NCBI RefSeq assembly: GCF_003664035.1
Contig: NZ_RCCK01000010.1
Location: forward strand, 310,001-374,000
Origin: Pedobacter alluvionis
GTDB lineage: Bacteria; Bacteroidota; Bacteroidia; Sphingobacteriales; Sphingobacteriaceae
Reading direction: 5' to 3'
DNA: 64,000 bases
Below, piece by piece: positions 21,466-30,445 of the stretch. How positions within the stretch are numbered: the stretch's first letter is position 1; the number at the start of each line of letters is the position of its first letter. Position numbers and translations under genes: made by a program. Under the pieces are notes generated by a model. It did no database searches. It worked only from the letters and a program-made list of their open reading frames with translations, and was not told the origin of the DNA.

Positions 21466-23100
21466 CTATTTCTTTTTAATCCTCTTCAAAATCATCAGGC
21501 TTAGCGGATTGAAGGAATACCCGCTAATATTATTTTGGAGCATCACTATAGATTGGTCGTAGAAAAGCGGAACAACAGGAGCATAATCCATTACGATCTG
21601 ATCCATTTTACGGTACAGCTCAAACCTTTTTTCGTTATCGGCTTCGTAATAGCTTTTTTCGAACAACTGATCGAATTCTTTATTGTAAAAAGCGGTGTAA
21701 TTTGGTCCATAGGGAACTTTGTTTTTTGAGTAGAACATGGAAAGGAAATTCTCTCCATCGCCATAATCGGCCAGCCAGGAACCACGGAAAAAGTTTACAC
21801 TGTTTTTAGACATTAAATCCCTGAGACTGGCACTTGGACTTACATCTATTTTAGCTTTAATACCTACTGCGGTAAGCTGCCCCTGAATAAATTCGATCAG
21901 ATCTTTATAAGTTGTAGTGGTGTTTAAGGTGACTTCTCCCATGCCTTTTCCTTCCGGGAAACCAGCTTCCGCTAAAAGTTTGGCAGCAAGTTTTGAGTTA
22001 TAGGCATATCCTCGAACAGCCAGGCTATCAAAACCAGGCATACCTTTAGGGATAAAACCAGATGTTGCCGCAACACCAATCCCATTTCTTAGGTATTTAA
22101 TCAATCGGTCACGGTCTATGGCATAATTGATGGCCTGTCTGATTTTTTTTAAGCGCAATGGCGAATTCTTCACAATCGAAAGATTGGTATCAACCAAAAT
22201 ACCAACATACTCAGTACATAGGTACGGGCTTTTGGTTAATGTAAATTTTCCTTTGTATTTCGAGGTCATTTTCCCGCCTTTGGTCAGGATATCATCGCGG
22301 TAACTGCCGTCTACGTTATAGTAAAAATCCAGGTCCTTTTTCAGGAAACTCATAAACCCACTTTGTTTATCGGTAATGAAACTGGCTTTCAACGCATCAA
22401 GATAGGGTAATACCTTTCCCTTTTCATCTTTTTCAAAATAATGTTCGTTTTTTAAAAGCACTAATATTTCGCCTTCTTTCCAGTATTTAAATCTGAAAGG
22501 GCCGGTACCAATTGGATGACTTCTAAAATCTTTACCATAGTGTTCTACAATTTCTTTAGGTACAACAGAACAATATTGGGTGGTCAGCAAACTCATAAAG
22601 GGTGGGAAAGGGCGTACCAGTTTAATCTGGAAAGTAGAATCGTTCAGCGCAATAAAATTGCTTTTATCTTTTACCTTATCGCTAAAAATCCACCCACCCG
22701 ATGAGGCCACTTTTGGATCAATTAACCGGTAAAAACTGTATGCAAAGTCGCTTGCACTTACTTTTCGGCCTTTTCCGTTTTTAAAAATAGGATCGTCATG
22801 AAAGTAAACATCGCTGCGCAGGTTAAAAGTATAGGTAAGTGCATCTTCTGAAACCTGCCAGCTTTTAGCTATGCAGGGAAGGGTTTGCAAGGATGAATCG
22901 ATCTGTACCAAACCATTAAAAATCTGGTTCGTCATCCAGATGGCATTCTGGTTGCGTGCAAAAGCCGGATCAATAGAGGTTAAACCCTGATCGAGGTTGA
23001 TGTTGAATACTTTTTTGTCATGATGATCAGCATTCTCCTTACATGAAAAGAATAAGATTACACAAAAAAACCAAAATATATACTTAAATGAGCCTCTCAT
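21466..23100 (-). CDS. Oligopeptide-type ABC transporter substrate-binding lipoprotein (SBP family 5)
   Basis: 544 residues from the ATG at 23100; the longer open frame to 23232 would place the lipoprotein signal internally and cross the promoter of the opposite gene, so it is rejected. The signal ends FFSC (Cys20). Family 5 marks are NLDQGLTSIDPAFARNQNAIWMTNQIFNGLVQ, SWQVSEDALTYTFNLRSDVYFHDD, the VVPKEIVEHYGKDFRSHPIGTGPFRF segment and the C-terminal YRKMDQIVMDYAPVVPLFYDQ. It binds short peptides or related cargo. No permease or ATPase gene is adjacent, so the transporter partners are elsewhere or it acts as an orphan binding protein. Confidence 0.92.
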   Translation of the reverse strand: MRGSFKYIFWFFCVILFFSCKENADHHDKKVFNINLDQGLTSIDPAFARNQNAIWMTNQIFNGLVQIDSSLQTLPCIAKSWQVSEDALTYTFNLRSDVYFHDDPIFKNGKGRKVSASDFAYSFYRLIDPKVASSGGWIFSDKVKDKSNFIALNDSTFQIKLVRPFPPFMSLLTTQYCSVVPKEIVEHYGKDFRSHPIGTGPFRFKYWKEGEILVLLKNEHYFEKDEKGKVLPYLDALKASFITDKQSGFMSFLKKDLDFYYNVDGSYRDDILTKGGKMTSKYKGKFTLTKSPYLCTEYVGILVDTNLSIVKNSPLRLKKIRQAINYAIDRDRLIKYLRNGIGVAATSGFIPKGMPGFDSLAVRGYAYNSKLAAKLLAEAGFPEGKGMGEVTLNTTTTYKDLIEFIQGQLTAVGIKAKIDVSPSASLRDLMSKNSVNFFRGSWLADYGDGENFLSMFYSKNKVPYGPNYTAFYNKEFDQLFEKSYYEADNEKRFELYRKMDQIVMDYAPVVPLFYDQSIVMLQNNISGYSFNPLSLMILKRIKKK

Positions 23101-23114
23101 GCGATCAGGAATGT

Positions 23115-23123
23115 TATTTTTGC
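23115..23123 (+). promoter_or_regulatory. -7 promoter box deciding the start of the next gene
   Basis: TATTTTTGC fits TAnnTTTGC exactly. Transcription would begin near 23130, so the next gene must start at the ATG at 23141 or 23147 and not further upstream. Confidence 0.5.
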
Positions 23124-23140
23124 ACAAATTAATAAATTTA

Positions 23141-23599
23141 ATGCAGATGTCTTTTTTAAACGATTTATTTATTGGCCTCGATGAAGCTAAACAGGAAGAA
23201 TTGCAGGAACGTTTAGATTTAGTGGAACACAAGATTAAATTTATGGATAAAATGCCTGTAGCCTGTATAGATACCAGTAATTATCCAGGCTATCTGTTGT
23301 CAGAAGAAATTGCATTAGCAGGAGGCATGTTAGAAACCGATATTTTAAGTGCTGTTTTTATTATTTATTATCAGCCAGGCAAAACGCTTACCGATTTAAT
23401 GCGGGAAGTACCTTCGGTATTGGATACCGATTGGCCAGCCGTAAAAAACAACCGGATCATTCTGTTAAACGATGATGTAGAACGCGAGAGAAATGCCGAA
23501 AATGCCGTTTCCCTGATAGAAGATATTGCTGAAATGTTGCATCCTGGTTCCTTTATTTTCGGCCATGAAGGCGACAGGTGGATCAGGTTTGGCGCTTAG
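23141..23599 (+). CDS. Hypothetical cytoplasmic protein, possibly related to the C-terminal half of TroA/BtuF-type binding proteins
   Basis: 152 residues from the ATG at 23141 (150 if 23147 is used). There is no signal peptide. The segment PVACIDTSNYPGYLLSEEIALAGGM followed by WPAVKNNRIILLNDDVERERNAENAVSLIEDIAEMLHPG resembles the C-terminal lobe of periplasmic metal or cobalamin binding proteins, where W-x-A-V-K-N-x-R-I is typical. The first lobe is missing, so a cytoplasmic single-domain descendant is the best guess. It is divergent from the oligopeptide-binding lipoprotein, with only 40 bp between starts. Function unassigned. Confidence 0.6.
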   Translation: MQMSFLNDLFIGLDEAKQEELQERLDLVEHKIKFMDKMPVACIDTSNYPGYLLSEEIALAGGMLETDILSAVFIIYYQPGKTLTDLMREVPSVLDTDWPAVKNNRIILLNDDVERERNAENAVSLIEDIAEMLHPGSFIFGHEGDRWIRFGA

Positions 23600-23637
23600 G
23601 ATGTGAGATCTGAGACGTTAGATCTGAGATGTGAGAC
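23600..23637. repeat. Short interrupted tandem repeat
   Basis: The words GATGTGAGA, TCTGAGA and CGTTAGATC alternate: GATGTGAGATCTGAGACG then TTAGATCTGAGATGTGAGAC, directly after the stop at 23599. Purine-rich and noncoding. Confidence 0.6.
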
Positions 23638-23787
23638 GAAAATTGCAACTTACACCATTCCAACTTTAAGCCTTTCAACACTTATCGGCTAAATATAGTA
23701 TCTATTAGATGAGAATATCTGACAGTACGAGTATTGCCTGGCCAGATTATGCATCCAAAACCTTCCGCCCCCTCAACCTTCCATCCT

Positions 23788-25125
23788 TCAAACCTCTCTT
23801 ATCTGGTATTCCTCTATTTTTCGGTAAAGTGTAGTTAATCCGATTCCCAATAACCTTGAAGTTTCAGTTTTGTTTCCTTTAGTGTGGATAAGAACCTTTT
23901 GAATGTGCTGTTTTTCTATTTGTTGCAGGTTATAATCATTCTCTATTGGTGTAAACTCAAAGAATTCGGGTGGGAGAGCTGCAGTACTTAACACATCGCC
24001 ATCTGATAAAATAACCAAACGCTCGATTACGTTTTTTAACTCACGAATATTTCCTTTCCAACTGTGTCCGCTCAATATGGATAAGATTTTATCATCCATT
24101 TTTGGTGCCGATCGATTTACCTTATTGGCAAATTCTTTCAGGTAATATGTTGCCAGTGCAGGGATGTCGGCCTTACGCTCATGTAGTGGAGGCAAGGTGA
24201 TGGTGAAAACTGAAAGCCGGTAGTAGAGATCAGACCGGAATTTTCCCGATAGTGCATCAGCTTTTAAATCTTTATTGGTAGCTGCTAAAATCCGAACATT
24301 TACCTGTTGTGTTTGGGTATCGCCTACTTTGATAAAAGTCTGACTTTCCAGAACACGCAACAATTTTGCCTGTAAATCGAGGTTCATCTCGCCGATTTCA
24401 TCCAGCAGCAAAGTACCACCATTCGCTTCTTCCAACAATCCTTTTTTGTCTTTATTGGCACCTGTGAAAGCCCCGGCTTTATATCCGAATAATTCGCTTT
24501 CCAATAAATCCGGACTAAAACCGCTGCAATTTAAGGCAACAAATGGTTTTGCGGCCCTTGGGCTTTCGTAATGGATTGATTGTGCAAAAACTTCTTTTCC
24601 TGTTCCGGTTTCACCAAGCAATAAAACGGTCGTATCGGTTGTACTTACTTTTTTTGCCAGATCAATGGCTTCCTTTAACGTTTTAGATTGACCGATAATC
24701 GTATCAAAGCTATGTTTCCTGGTGATTTTGTTTTCGAGATCGGAAACCCTGCGCTGGAGATTTGATTTATCCATCGCTTTATATAAAAGTGGAATAATTT
24801 TCTCGTTATCGTCGCCTTTTACGAGATAATCAAATGCTCCATTTTTAATCGCCAGAACACCATCGGCAATGGTACCATAAGCAGTAAGGTTAATAATCTC
24901 TACGTAGGGTTTTATGGCTTTGATATCTTTAACCAGCGCAACACCGTTAACATCGGGAAGCTTTACATCACTGATGACAATACTAACATCATTACTTTTT
25001 AAAAGCTTCAGTCCTTCTTTTCCGGTATTAGCCTGTAAGGTTTTAAAACCTTCGAGCTCTATAATCCTGGAAAGTAAACTGCAAATTTTCTTTTCATCAT
25101 CAATGATGAGGACCATCCCATTCAT
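23788..25125 (-). CDS. Sigma-54-dependent response regulator (NtrC/AtoC type)
   Basis: 445 residues in three domains. The receiver (1-120) has acidic residues at 9-10, the phosphoacceptor Asp53 in ISDVKLPD, Thr81 and Lys103. The AAA+ domain has Walker A GETGTGKE (171-178), the sigma-54 contact loop GAFTGA (218-223) and Walker B LLLDEIG (239-245). The C-terminus is a Fis-type helix-turn-helix (NKTETSRLLGIGLTTLYRKIEEY). It activates RpoN-dependent promoters when phosphorylated. No histidine kinase is adjacent, so it is an orphan in this window, and no -24/-12 promoter was recognised nearby. It is divergent from the arginine-type acetyltransferase across a 282-bp gap holding a direct repeat. Confidence 0.95.
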   Translation of the reverse strand: MNGMVLIIDDEKKICSLLSRIIELEGFKTLQANTGKEGLKLLKSNDVSIVISDVKLPDVNGVALVKDIKAIKPYVEIINLTAYGTIADGVLAIKNGAFDYLVKGDDNEKIIPLLYKAMDKSNLQRRVSDLENKITRKHSFDTIIGQSKTLKEAIDLAKKVSTTDTTVLLLGETGTGKEVFAQSIHYESPRAAKPFVALNCSGFSPDLLESELFGYKAGAFTGANKDKKGLLEEANGGTLLLDEIGEMNLDLQAKLLRVLESQTFIKVGDTQTQQVNVRILAATNKDLKADALSGKFRSDLYYRLSVFTITLPPLHERKADIPALATYYLKEFANKVNRSAPKMDDKILSILSGHSWKGNIRELKNVIERLVILSDGDVLSTAALPPEFFEFTPIENDYNLQQIEKQHIQKVLIHTKGNKTETSRLLGIGLTTLYRKIEEYQIREV

Positions 25126-25242
25126 AGGTTAATTTTATGCTGCAATATTAACAATAAATATACCGAATAATTAACAATTGTATTAATTGGACTCTTTAGT
25201 CTTAGTTCGGAAGTCAACCAATCAATCTGAGATAAAGAATAA

Positions 25243-25277
25243 CTTTTCAATATGGTAAAAAGCTTTTCAAAATGGTA
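25243..25277. repeat. 15-bp direct repeat with 20-bp period
   Basis: CTTTTCAATATGGTA (25243-25257) and CTTTTCAAAATGGTA (25263-25277) differ at one base. They lie between the divergent response regulator and GNAT genes, spaced two helical turns apart, as expected of sites bound by one regulator on one DNA face. Confidence 0.5.
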
Positions 25278-25407
25278 GGATTTTGTTCATGCTTACCGAA
25301 ATGTGATCTGTTTATTTAAATTTTTACATTGATAATCAGTGTTTTATTTTTCTGTTCTCCGCCCGGGTACCGCTTTTGATGATTGGCAGATATGAAATTT
25401 TATTAAA

Positions 25408-26019
25408 ATGAACAATTCAATAATTTTTGTCAGGGTTGCAACCAGCGCAGATGCAAAATATGCAGATGAAATTGTAGCAGAAACACAAAACTCAGCATTG
25501 TTAAGAGGTTCTGGCATTGCGAAAAGAACGCCGGCTTGCGTTGTCGAAAAAATTAATGCCGGGAAAGCCGTTATCGCAGTAACTGCCGGTGGCGAATGGG
25601 TTGGTTTTTCTTATTTTGAAAGCTGGCAAAAAAATACCTTCATCTCCAACTCAGGATTAATTGTTGCTCCTAAATTCAGAAACTCAGGGGTTGCCAAAAG
25701 TATTAAAAACCGGATTTTCAGCCTCTCCCGTCGTTTGTATCCAGAAGCCAAAATATTCAGTATTACCTCTGGCGCAGCAATTATGAAAATGAATAGTCAA
25801 CTGGGCTTCGAGCCTGTAACCTTCGCACAGATTACCCAGGATACTGCCTTCTGGGAAGGTTGCAAAAGCTGTGTGAACTATGCTATCCTCGAAAGCAAAA
25901 ATAGAAGTAACTGTTTATGCACAGCCATGCTGTTCAGTCCCGAATACATCGATCAGATTATCGCAAGTGCCGAAAATACCCTGCAATTGAAACAAAACCA
26001 CAGCCTTAAAAGCATTTAA
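25408..26019 (+). CDS. GNAT acetyltransferase of the Bacteroidota arginine-biosynthesis type (putative N-acyl-glutamate synthase)
   Basis: 203 residues. The acetyl-CoA loop is LIVAPKFRNSGVAKSIKNR (RNSGVA at 91-96), preceded by the strand GFSYFESW. The C-terminus carries Cys152 and Cys155 in GCKSCVNYAIL and Cys169/Cys171 in NCLCTAMLFSP, a pattern I recall from the acetyltransferase that opens arginine gene clusters in this phylum and probably makes N-acetyl- or N-succinyl-glutamate. Here the next gene, 9 bp away, is an ArgE-like deacylase, while argG, argC, argD, argB and the transcarbamylase are absent. It may be the relocated pathway gene or a paralogue with a different amino-acid substrate. 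Confidence 0.85.
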   Translation: MNNSIIFVRVATSADAKYADEIVAETQNSALLRGSGIAKRTPACVVEKINAGKAVIAVTAGGEWVGFSYFESWQKNTFISNSGLIVAPKFRNSGVAKSIKNRIFSLSRRLYPEAKIFSITSGAAIMKMNSQLGFEPVTFAQITQDTAFWEGCKSCVNYAILESKNRSNCLCTAMLFSPEYIDQIIASAENTLQLKQNHSLKSI

Positions 26020-26028
26020 TACACCGCT

Positions 26029-27132
26029 ATGAATACTGTAGAAAAACAACTGATCAGTTGTCCTGATTTAAACCAATTGTACAACGAAGCGATAGAACTT
26101 TTGTCTGCTTTAATCACCATACCATCTTTTAGTGGTACAGAGCAGGGTACTGCCAATGAAATAGAAGCTTATCTGGCTAAATATGGCATTAATACCATCC
26201 GCAAAAACAATAATGTATGGTGCTACAATAAATATTTCGACCATGCAAAACCGACTATTCTGCTCAATTCGCACCATGATACGGTAAAGCCGAATGAGCA
26301 ATATACATTAAATCCCTTCCAGGCCACTATCTACGACGAAAAAATACATGGCTTAGGCAGTAACGATGCGGGCGCTTCCCTGGTATCGCTTATCTCCACC
26401 TTTATTTATTTTTATGAATCGACTGATCTTGCTTTTAATTTATGTTTGGCAGCCACCGGAGAAGAGGAAAATTCGGGTTTAAATGGCATCAGGAGTATTT
26501 TGGATGACCTTAAACCCATTTCTTTTGCCATAGTTGGCGAGCCAACAGGTATGCAAATGGCTATTGCCGAAAAAGGCTCGATGGTAATTGATTGTGTAGC
26601 CAAAGGCCGGTCAGGACATGCCGCAAGAGACGAAGGCGACAACGCTATTTACAAAGCCATCAGGGATATCGATTGGTTTTCACATTTTCAGTTTCCGATT
26701 GAAGACCATTTACCAGCTCCGGTAAAAATGACTATTACAGAAATACATGCAGGTTTGCAGCATAATATTATACCTGGCGAATGCCATTTTACGGTAGATA
26801 TCCGTTTCGATCATAATTATACCCCACGGGAGATCCTGAATGTCATCATCAACCATACCTTGTGCAGTTTTAACGTTCGTCCTAATGTGCTTAATCCTTC
26901 AAACATCGACGTTTTACATCCGTTGGTAGTGGCAGGACAAAAGCTAGGCAGAAAAACCTATATTTCGCCTACCAGTTCGGATCAGGGCTGGCTGACAATG
27001 CCTTCTGTAAAAATGGGGCCTGGAGAATCGGCCAGATCACATACTGCAGATGAGTTTGTACTGATTGAAGAAATTGAAGAAGGGATAAGCCTTTACATCC
27101 GTCTGCTCGAATCTGTTTTTAAAGGATTGTAA
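26029..27132 (+). CDS. M20-family deacylase, ArgE/DapE-like
   Basis: 367 residues. Two-metal M20 motifs are present: NSHHDTVKPN (His and Asp), GSNDAGASLVS (bridging Asp), GEEENSG (catalytic and metal Glu), GEPTGMQMAIAEKG, and a final SDQGW...ARSHTADE with the last metal His. The inserted dimerisation domain includes RSGHAARDEGDNA and HNIIPGECHFTVDIRFD. It removes an N-acyl group from an amino acid, most plausibly from N-acyl-ornithine in arginine synthesis given the GNAT gene 9 bp upstream. N-acetyl-citrulline, as in Xanthomonas-type pathways, is also possible. Cotranscription with the GNAT is very likely. Confidence 0.87.
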   Translation: MNTVEKQLISCPDLNQLYNEAIELLSALITIPSFSGTEQGTANEIEAYLAKYGINTIRKNNNVWCYNKYFDHAKPTILLNSHHDTVKPNEQYTLNPFQATIYDEKIHGLGSNDAGASLVSLISTFIYFYESTDLAFNLCLAATGEEENSGLNGIRSILDDLKPISFAIVGEPTGMQMAIAEKGSMVIDCVAKGRSGHAARDEGDNAIYKAIRDIDWFSHFQFPIEDHLPAPVKMTITEIHAGLQHNIIPGECHFTVDIRFDHNYTPREILNVIINHTLCSFNVRPNVLNPSNIDVLHPLVVAGQKLGRKTYISPTSSDQGWLTMPSVKMGPGESARSHTADEFVLIEEIEEGISLYIRLLESVFKGL

Positions 27133-27225
27133 ATCGGAGAAACGCCATTTTTTGTACCTTTTTCGTTTCGGAGGCACTAAAGTAAAAGCTTTTTGAGCAT
27201 ATTTGAATTTCGCAAAACAAATAAT

Positions 27226-29694
27226 ATGTTCAAAAGATTAACTGCCATATTCACACTATGTTTACCGGTAATGTTCTGTGCGGCGCAACAAGTTCGCCCG
27301 GCAAAATCTTCAGAGATTTATAGAGAACTCAAAACCTTAAAACACCTGCCTAAGGTTTTATATTTAGCGGCCCATCCTGATGATGAAAATACAGGTTTAC
27401 TTTCGTGGTTAATTAACGATCAAAATGTAGAGACAGCTTATTTATCACTTACCAGGGGAGATGGCGGGCAAAATCTTTTGGGTACCGAACAAGGTGCGGC
27501 ATTGGGTCTGATCAGAACACACGAACTTTTAGAAGCCCGTAGATTAGATGGTGCGCAACAATTTTTCACCAGGGCAATTGATTTTGGTTTTTCTAAGAAT
27601 ACCAATGATACTTTTAAACAGTGGGATGCCGATAGCATTACTGCAGATGTGGTTTGGGTGATCAGAAAATTCAGACCCGATGTGATTATCTGCCGTTTCC
27701 CGCCAACTGCTGCTGCAGGGCACGGACAGCACGCAGCTTCTGCAGTTGTTGCCGAAAAAGCATTTAAGGCTGCTGCCGATAAAAATATGTTTCCTAATCA
27801 GCTGAAGTATGTTTCTGTTTGGCAGCCAAAAAGACTATTATGGAACACCTTTAGGTTTGGTTCGGTTAATACAACCGCAGAAAATCAATTAAAGGCAACT
27901 GTTGGACAGTATGATGCCCAGTTGGGCATGGGTTATGGCGAGTTGGCCGGTTTAAGCCGAAGTCTGCATAAAAGCCAGGGAGCCGGAACACAATCGGTGG
28001 CCGGTGTACGTTCTGAATATTTTACCAATGTTTTAGGCGATCCAGCTAAGAGAACTCTTTTTGATGGGTTAAACATGAACTGGTCAGATAAAGGTATAGC
28101 CGATATTGATGAACTGATTGATATTGTTTTGTTATCTTTTAATTACAACCAGCCTGATAAAAGCCTGCATGGGCTGTTGATGCTTAGAAAGAAAATTGCA
28201 GAATTACAGGATGTAGCCTTGAGAAAAGATAAACTGGCTGCTATCGATCACATCATTTTAAGCAGTGCAGGTTTTATGGGTGAGGTGGTCACAAACCAGC
28301 CTGAAGCTATAGCAGGCAATGGATATAATTTCCGTTTAAATTTAATTTCGAGATCAGCCACTCCGGTAACGTTAGAACGTGTAAACTGGTTAAACCAAAC
28401 GGATAACCTGAACAGGAATCTGTCTAACGATTCGCTGATCACCATTGAACGTAAAATTCAGATTCCAGTCGATGCAGCACTTACCGAGCCTTATTGGTTG
28501 GCAAAACCAGCAAAAGATGCTGCGACTTTCAGTGTTGCCAACGATACCTTAATCGGATTACCAGAAATGCAATCGCCTATCAATGTGTTATTGTCACTAA
28601 AGATTGAAAATGAAAAATTTGAGATCAAACTTCCCTTATCTTATAAAAAATTAGATCCTGTTAAAGGTGATGTGGTAGAAGCCCTGCGGATTATTCCACC
28701 ACTTGATTTGAGTTTTGCCGAGCCTGTTTATTTCGCTAAAGAAAAAGAAGCGTTAAGTGTAACACTCCGTTTAAAAGCAAACAAAAATATTAACTATGGT
28801 AAGGTGAGTTTTAAGATCGGTAACCAGGTTGTGAAAACCTTCCAGGGGATCAATTTGCCAGAAAATACCATCACCACCAAAGATTTTCTGATCCCGGTTG
28901 AGGATCTGGCCAAAATAAAAACCAGTCAGAATAAGCTTGAAGCGGTTTTCTCATCAGAAGCGAATGAATATTCTAAAGGACAGATATTAATTCAGTATCC
29001 GCATTTGCCAACCCTACAGTATTTTGTTCCGGCAACAACCTGGTTGATTAAGGGAGATGTAAAGGTATTGGCAAAAAAAGTTGGATATATTGAAGGGGCA
29101 GGAGACCTGATTCCCGAGTTTTTAAGACAGGCGGGTTTACAGGTTGATGTACTTACAGAAGTGGATATCCTAAGCCCTGCAAAACTGGCCACTTACGATG
29201 CTGTGGTAACAGGTGTCAGGGTGATCAATACCGAAAAAAGGATTAAAAACTGGCAAACTGCTTTGCGTAGTTATGTAGAAAATGGCGGAACCATTGTAAT
29301 GCAGTATAATACCACACAGGACATGGCCTTACAGGATTTCGGGATTTATCCATTCTCGATTAGTGGCAAGAGGGTCACCGAAGAAAATGCGGAGGTTAAA
29401 TTCTTGAATCCTAACCATAAACTTTTAAATTATCCGAATAAAATCACTGCCGAGGATTTTAAAGGCTGGGTGCAGGAGCGTGGAGCTTATTTCCCTGATA
29501 AATGGGATGCCAAATATGAACCCCTTTTTGAGATGCACGATACCGGTGAAGAGCCGCTTCAAGGATCTACCTTGTATGCAAAATATGGCAAGGGAAATTT
29601 CATTTATACGCCTCTGGCATTTTTTAGACAATTGCCCGCCGGAAATGTTGGCGCAGCCAGGTTGTTCTTTAATTTTTTATCGGCCGGGAAATAG
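27226..29694 (+). CDS. Large exported PIG-L (LmbE) deacetylase with amidotransferase-like C-terminus
   Basis: 822 residues from the ATG at 27226, which starts a clear signal peptide (MFKRLTAIFTLCLPVMFCAAQ); a longer frame from a TTG at 27193 is unlikely. The N-terminal PIG-L deacetylase domain has the zinc motif AHPDDE (49-54), TRGDGGQN and RTHELLEARRLDGA. A middle region of beta-sandwich character follows. The C-terminal 200 residues (VGYIEGAGDLIPEFLRQAGLQVDVL to the end) resemble a class I glutamine-amidotransferase-like fold. The family deacetylates N-acetyl-glucosaminyl substrates; the exact substrate is unknown. A sodium symporter downstream may import a product, with a toxin-antitoxin pair lying in between. 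Confidence 0.88.
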   Translation: MFKRLTAIFTLCLPVMFCAAQQVRPAKSSEIYRELKTLKHLPKVLYLAAHPDDENTGLLSWLINDQNVETAYLSLTRGDGGQNLLGTEQGAALGLIRTHELLEARRLDGAQQFFTRAIDFGFSKNTNDTFKQWDADSITADVVWVIRKFRPDVIICRFPPTAAAGHGQHAASAVVAEKAFKAAADKNMFPNQLKYVSVWQPKRLLWNTFRFGSVNTTAENQLKATVGQYDAQLGMGYGELAGLSRSLHKSQGAGTQSVAGVRSEYFTNVLGDPAKRTLFDGLNMNWSDKGIADIDELIDIVLLSFNYNQPDKSLHGLLMLRKKIAELQDVALRKDKLAAIDHIILSSAGFMGEVVTNQPEAIAGNGYNFRLNLISRSATPVTLERVNWLNQTDNLNRNLSNDSLITIERKIQIPVDAALTEPYWLAKPAKDAATFSVANDTLIGLPEMQSPINVLLSLKIENEKFEIKLPLSYKKLDPVKGDVVEALRIIPPLDLSFAEPVYFAKEKEALSVTLRLKANKNINYGKVSFKIGNQVVKTFQGINLPENTITTKDFLIPVEDLAKIKTSQNKLEAVFSSEANEYSKGQILIQYPHLPTLQYFVPATTWLIKGDVKVLAKKVGYIEGAGDLIPEFLRQAGLQVDVLTEVDILSPAKLATYDAVVTGVRVINTEKRIKNWQTALRSYVENGGTIVMQYNTTQDMALQDFGIYPFSISGKRVTEENAEVKFLNPNHKLLNYPNKITAEDFKGWVQERGAYFPDKWDAKYEPLFEMHDTGEEPLQGSTLYAKYGKGNFIYTPLAFFRQLPAGNVGAARLFFNFLSAGK

Positions 29695-29751
29695 AAGATA
29701 ACTAAAAGCCGCAAACAATGAAAATTGGTTTCTTTTATTTAAATTTGATAT

Positions 29752-29973
29752 ATGGACACTATGCGAATTAACATATTAAACCCAAAAGCTACTAAGTTAT
29801 TGAAAGACTTAGCTGCTTTAAAGCTTATTGCTATTCAAGATGTTTCCAAAAATGGATTTGCAGAGGTATTGAAAAAACTACGCTCCAAATCTCAAACCAT
29901 CCCTACATTCGAAGAAATAACAAATGAAGTAGAGTTGGTTAGAGCTAAACGTTATGCGAAATCTGAAAAGTAG
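29752..29973 (+). CDS. Putative antitoxin of a PIN-type pair
   Basis: 73 residues, small and charged, overlapping the PIN gene by 20 bp in a different frame, which is the usual antitoxin-toxin arrangement. Residues 1-40 could form a short DNA-binding or dimerisation region; the C-terminal part with FEEITNEVELVRAKRYAK is the kind of helix that wraps a PIN toxin. Both ATG 29752 and ATG 29761 are possible starts. The assignment rests on size, overlap and partner. Confidence 0.75.
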   Translation: MDTMRINILNPKATKLLKDLAALKLIAIQDVSKNGFAEVLKKLRSKSQTIPTFEEITNEVELVRAKRYAKSEK

Positions 29974-30379
29974 GATCATTCTAGATATTAATCTTTGGAT
30001 TAGCTTTCTAATCTCAAAAGATTTTTCCAGGCTTGATGAAATAATTTTCTCGAAAAAGAGCATTTTAATCTTTAGCCAAGAACTATTAGAAGAATTTCTT
30101 GAAGTTGTTAAGCGCCCAAAGTTTAGGCGTTATTTTGCTCAAACAGACATTGAAGAATTACTTGAAACTATAGATGAATATGGAGAATTCATTGTAGTCA
30201 AATCTAGAATTGAAATTTGTCGGGATGCAAAGGACAATTTTTTACTTTCACTCGCAGTTGATGGGAAAGCTGACTTCTTATTAACTGGAGATCAGGATTT
30301 ATTGATGATAGAAAAGATCGGCAATACAAATATTAAAACAATTTCATCATTTTTTGAAGATGAGGTTAACAAAATATAA
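29954..30379 (+). CDS. PIN-domain ribonuclease toxin (COG1569 type)
   Basis: 141 residues. The first catalytic acid is Asp11 in IILDINLWIS; the Glu of the second position lies in QELLEEFLEV; and the C-terminal acids are in DAKDNFLLSLAVDGKADFLLTGDQDLL, the hallmark of the PIN family of putative toxin components. It would cut RNA when released from its antitoxin encoded by the overlapping upstream gene. The pair sits between a PIG-L deacetylase and a symporter gene and is AT-richer than either, which suggests acquisition. Confidence 0.88.
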   Translation: MRNLKSRIILDINLWISFLISKDFSRLDEIIFSKKSILIFSQELLEEFLEVVKRPKFRRYFAQTDIEELLETIDEYGEFIVVKSRIEICRDAKDNFLLSLAVDGKADFLLTGDQDLLMIEKIGNTNIKTISSFFEDEVNKI

Positions 30380-30445
30380 CGGATCAGAACTTTTGAATGT
30401 CGTTGTTGTTTTGTGATCTGATTTTTCAGAATGTTGTCCTTAAAA

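Noticed and set aside
23101..23232. Upstream extension of the oligopeptide-binding lipoprotein gene
   Set aside because: It would bury the lipoprotein signal 44 residues inside the protein and run through the promoter of the opposite gene.
23600..23637. Possible CRISPR-like tandem repeat
   Set aside because: The units are short, unequal and without spacers; no cas genes in the window.
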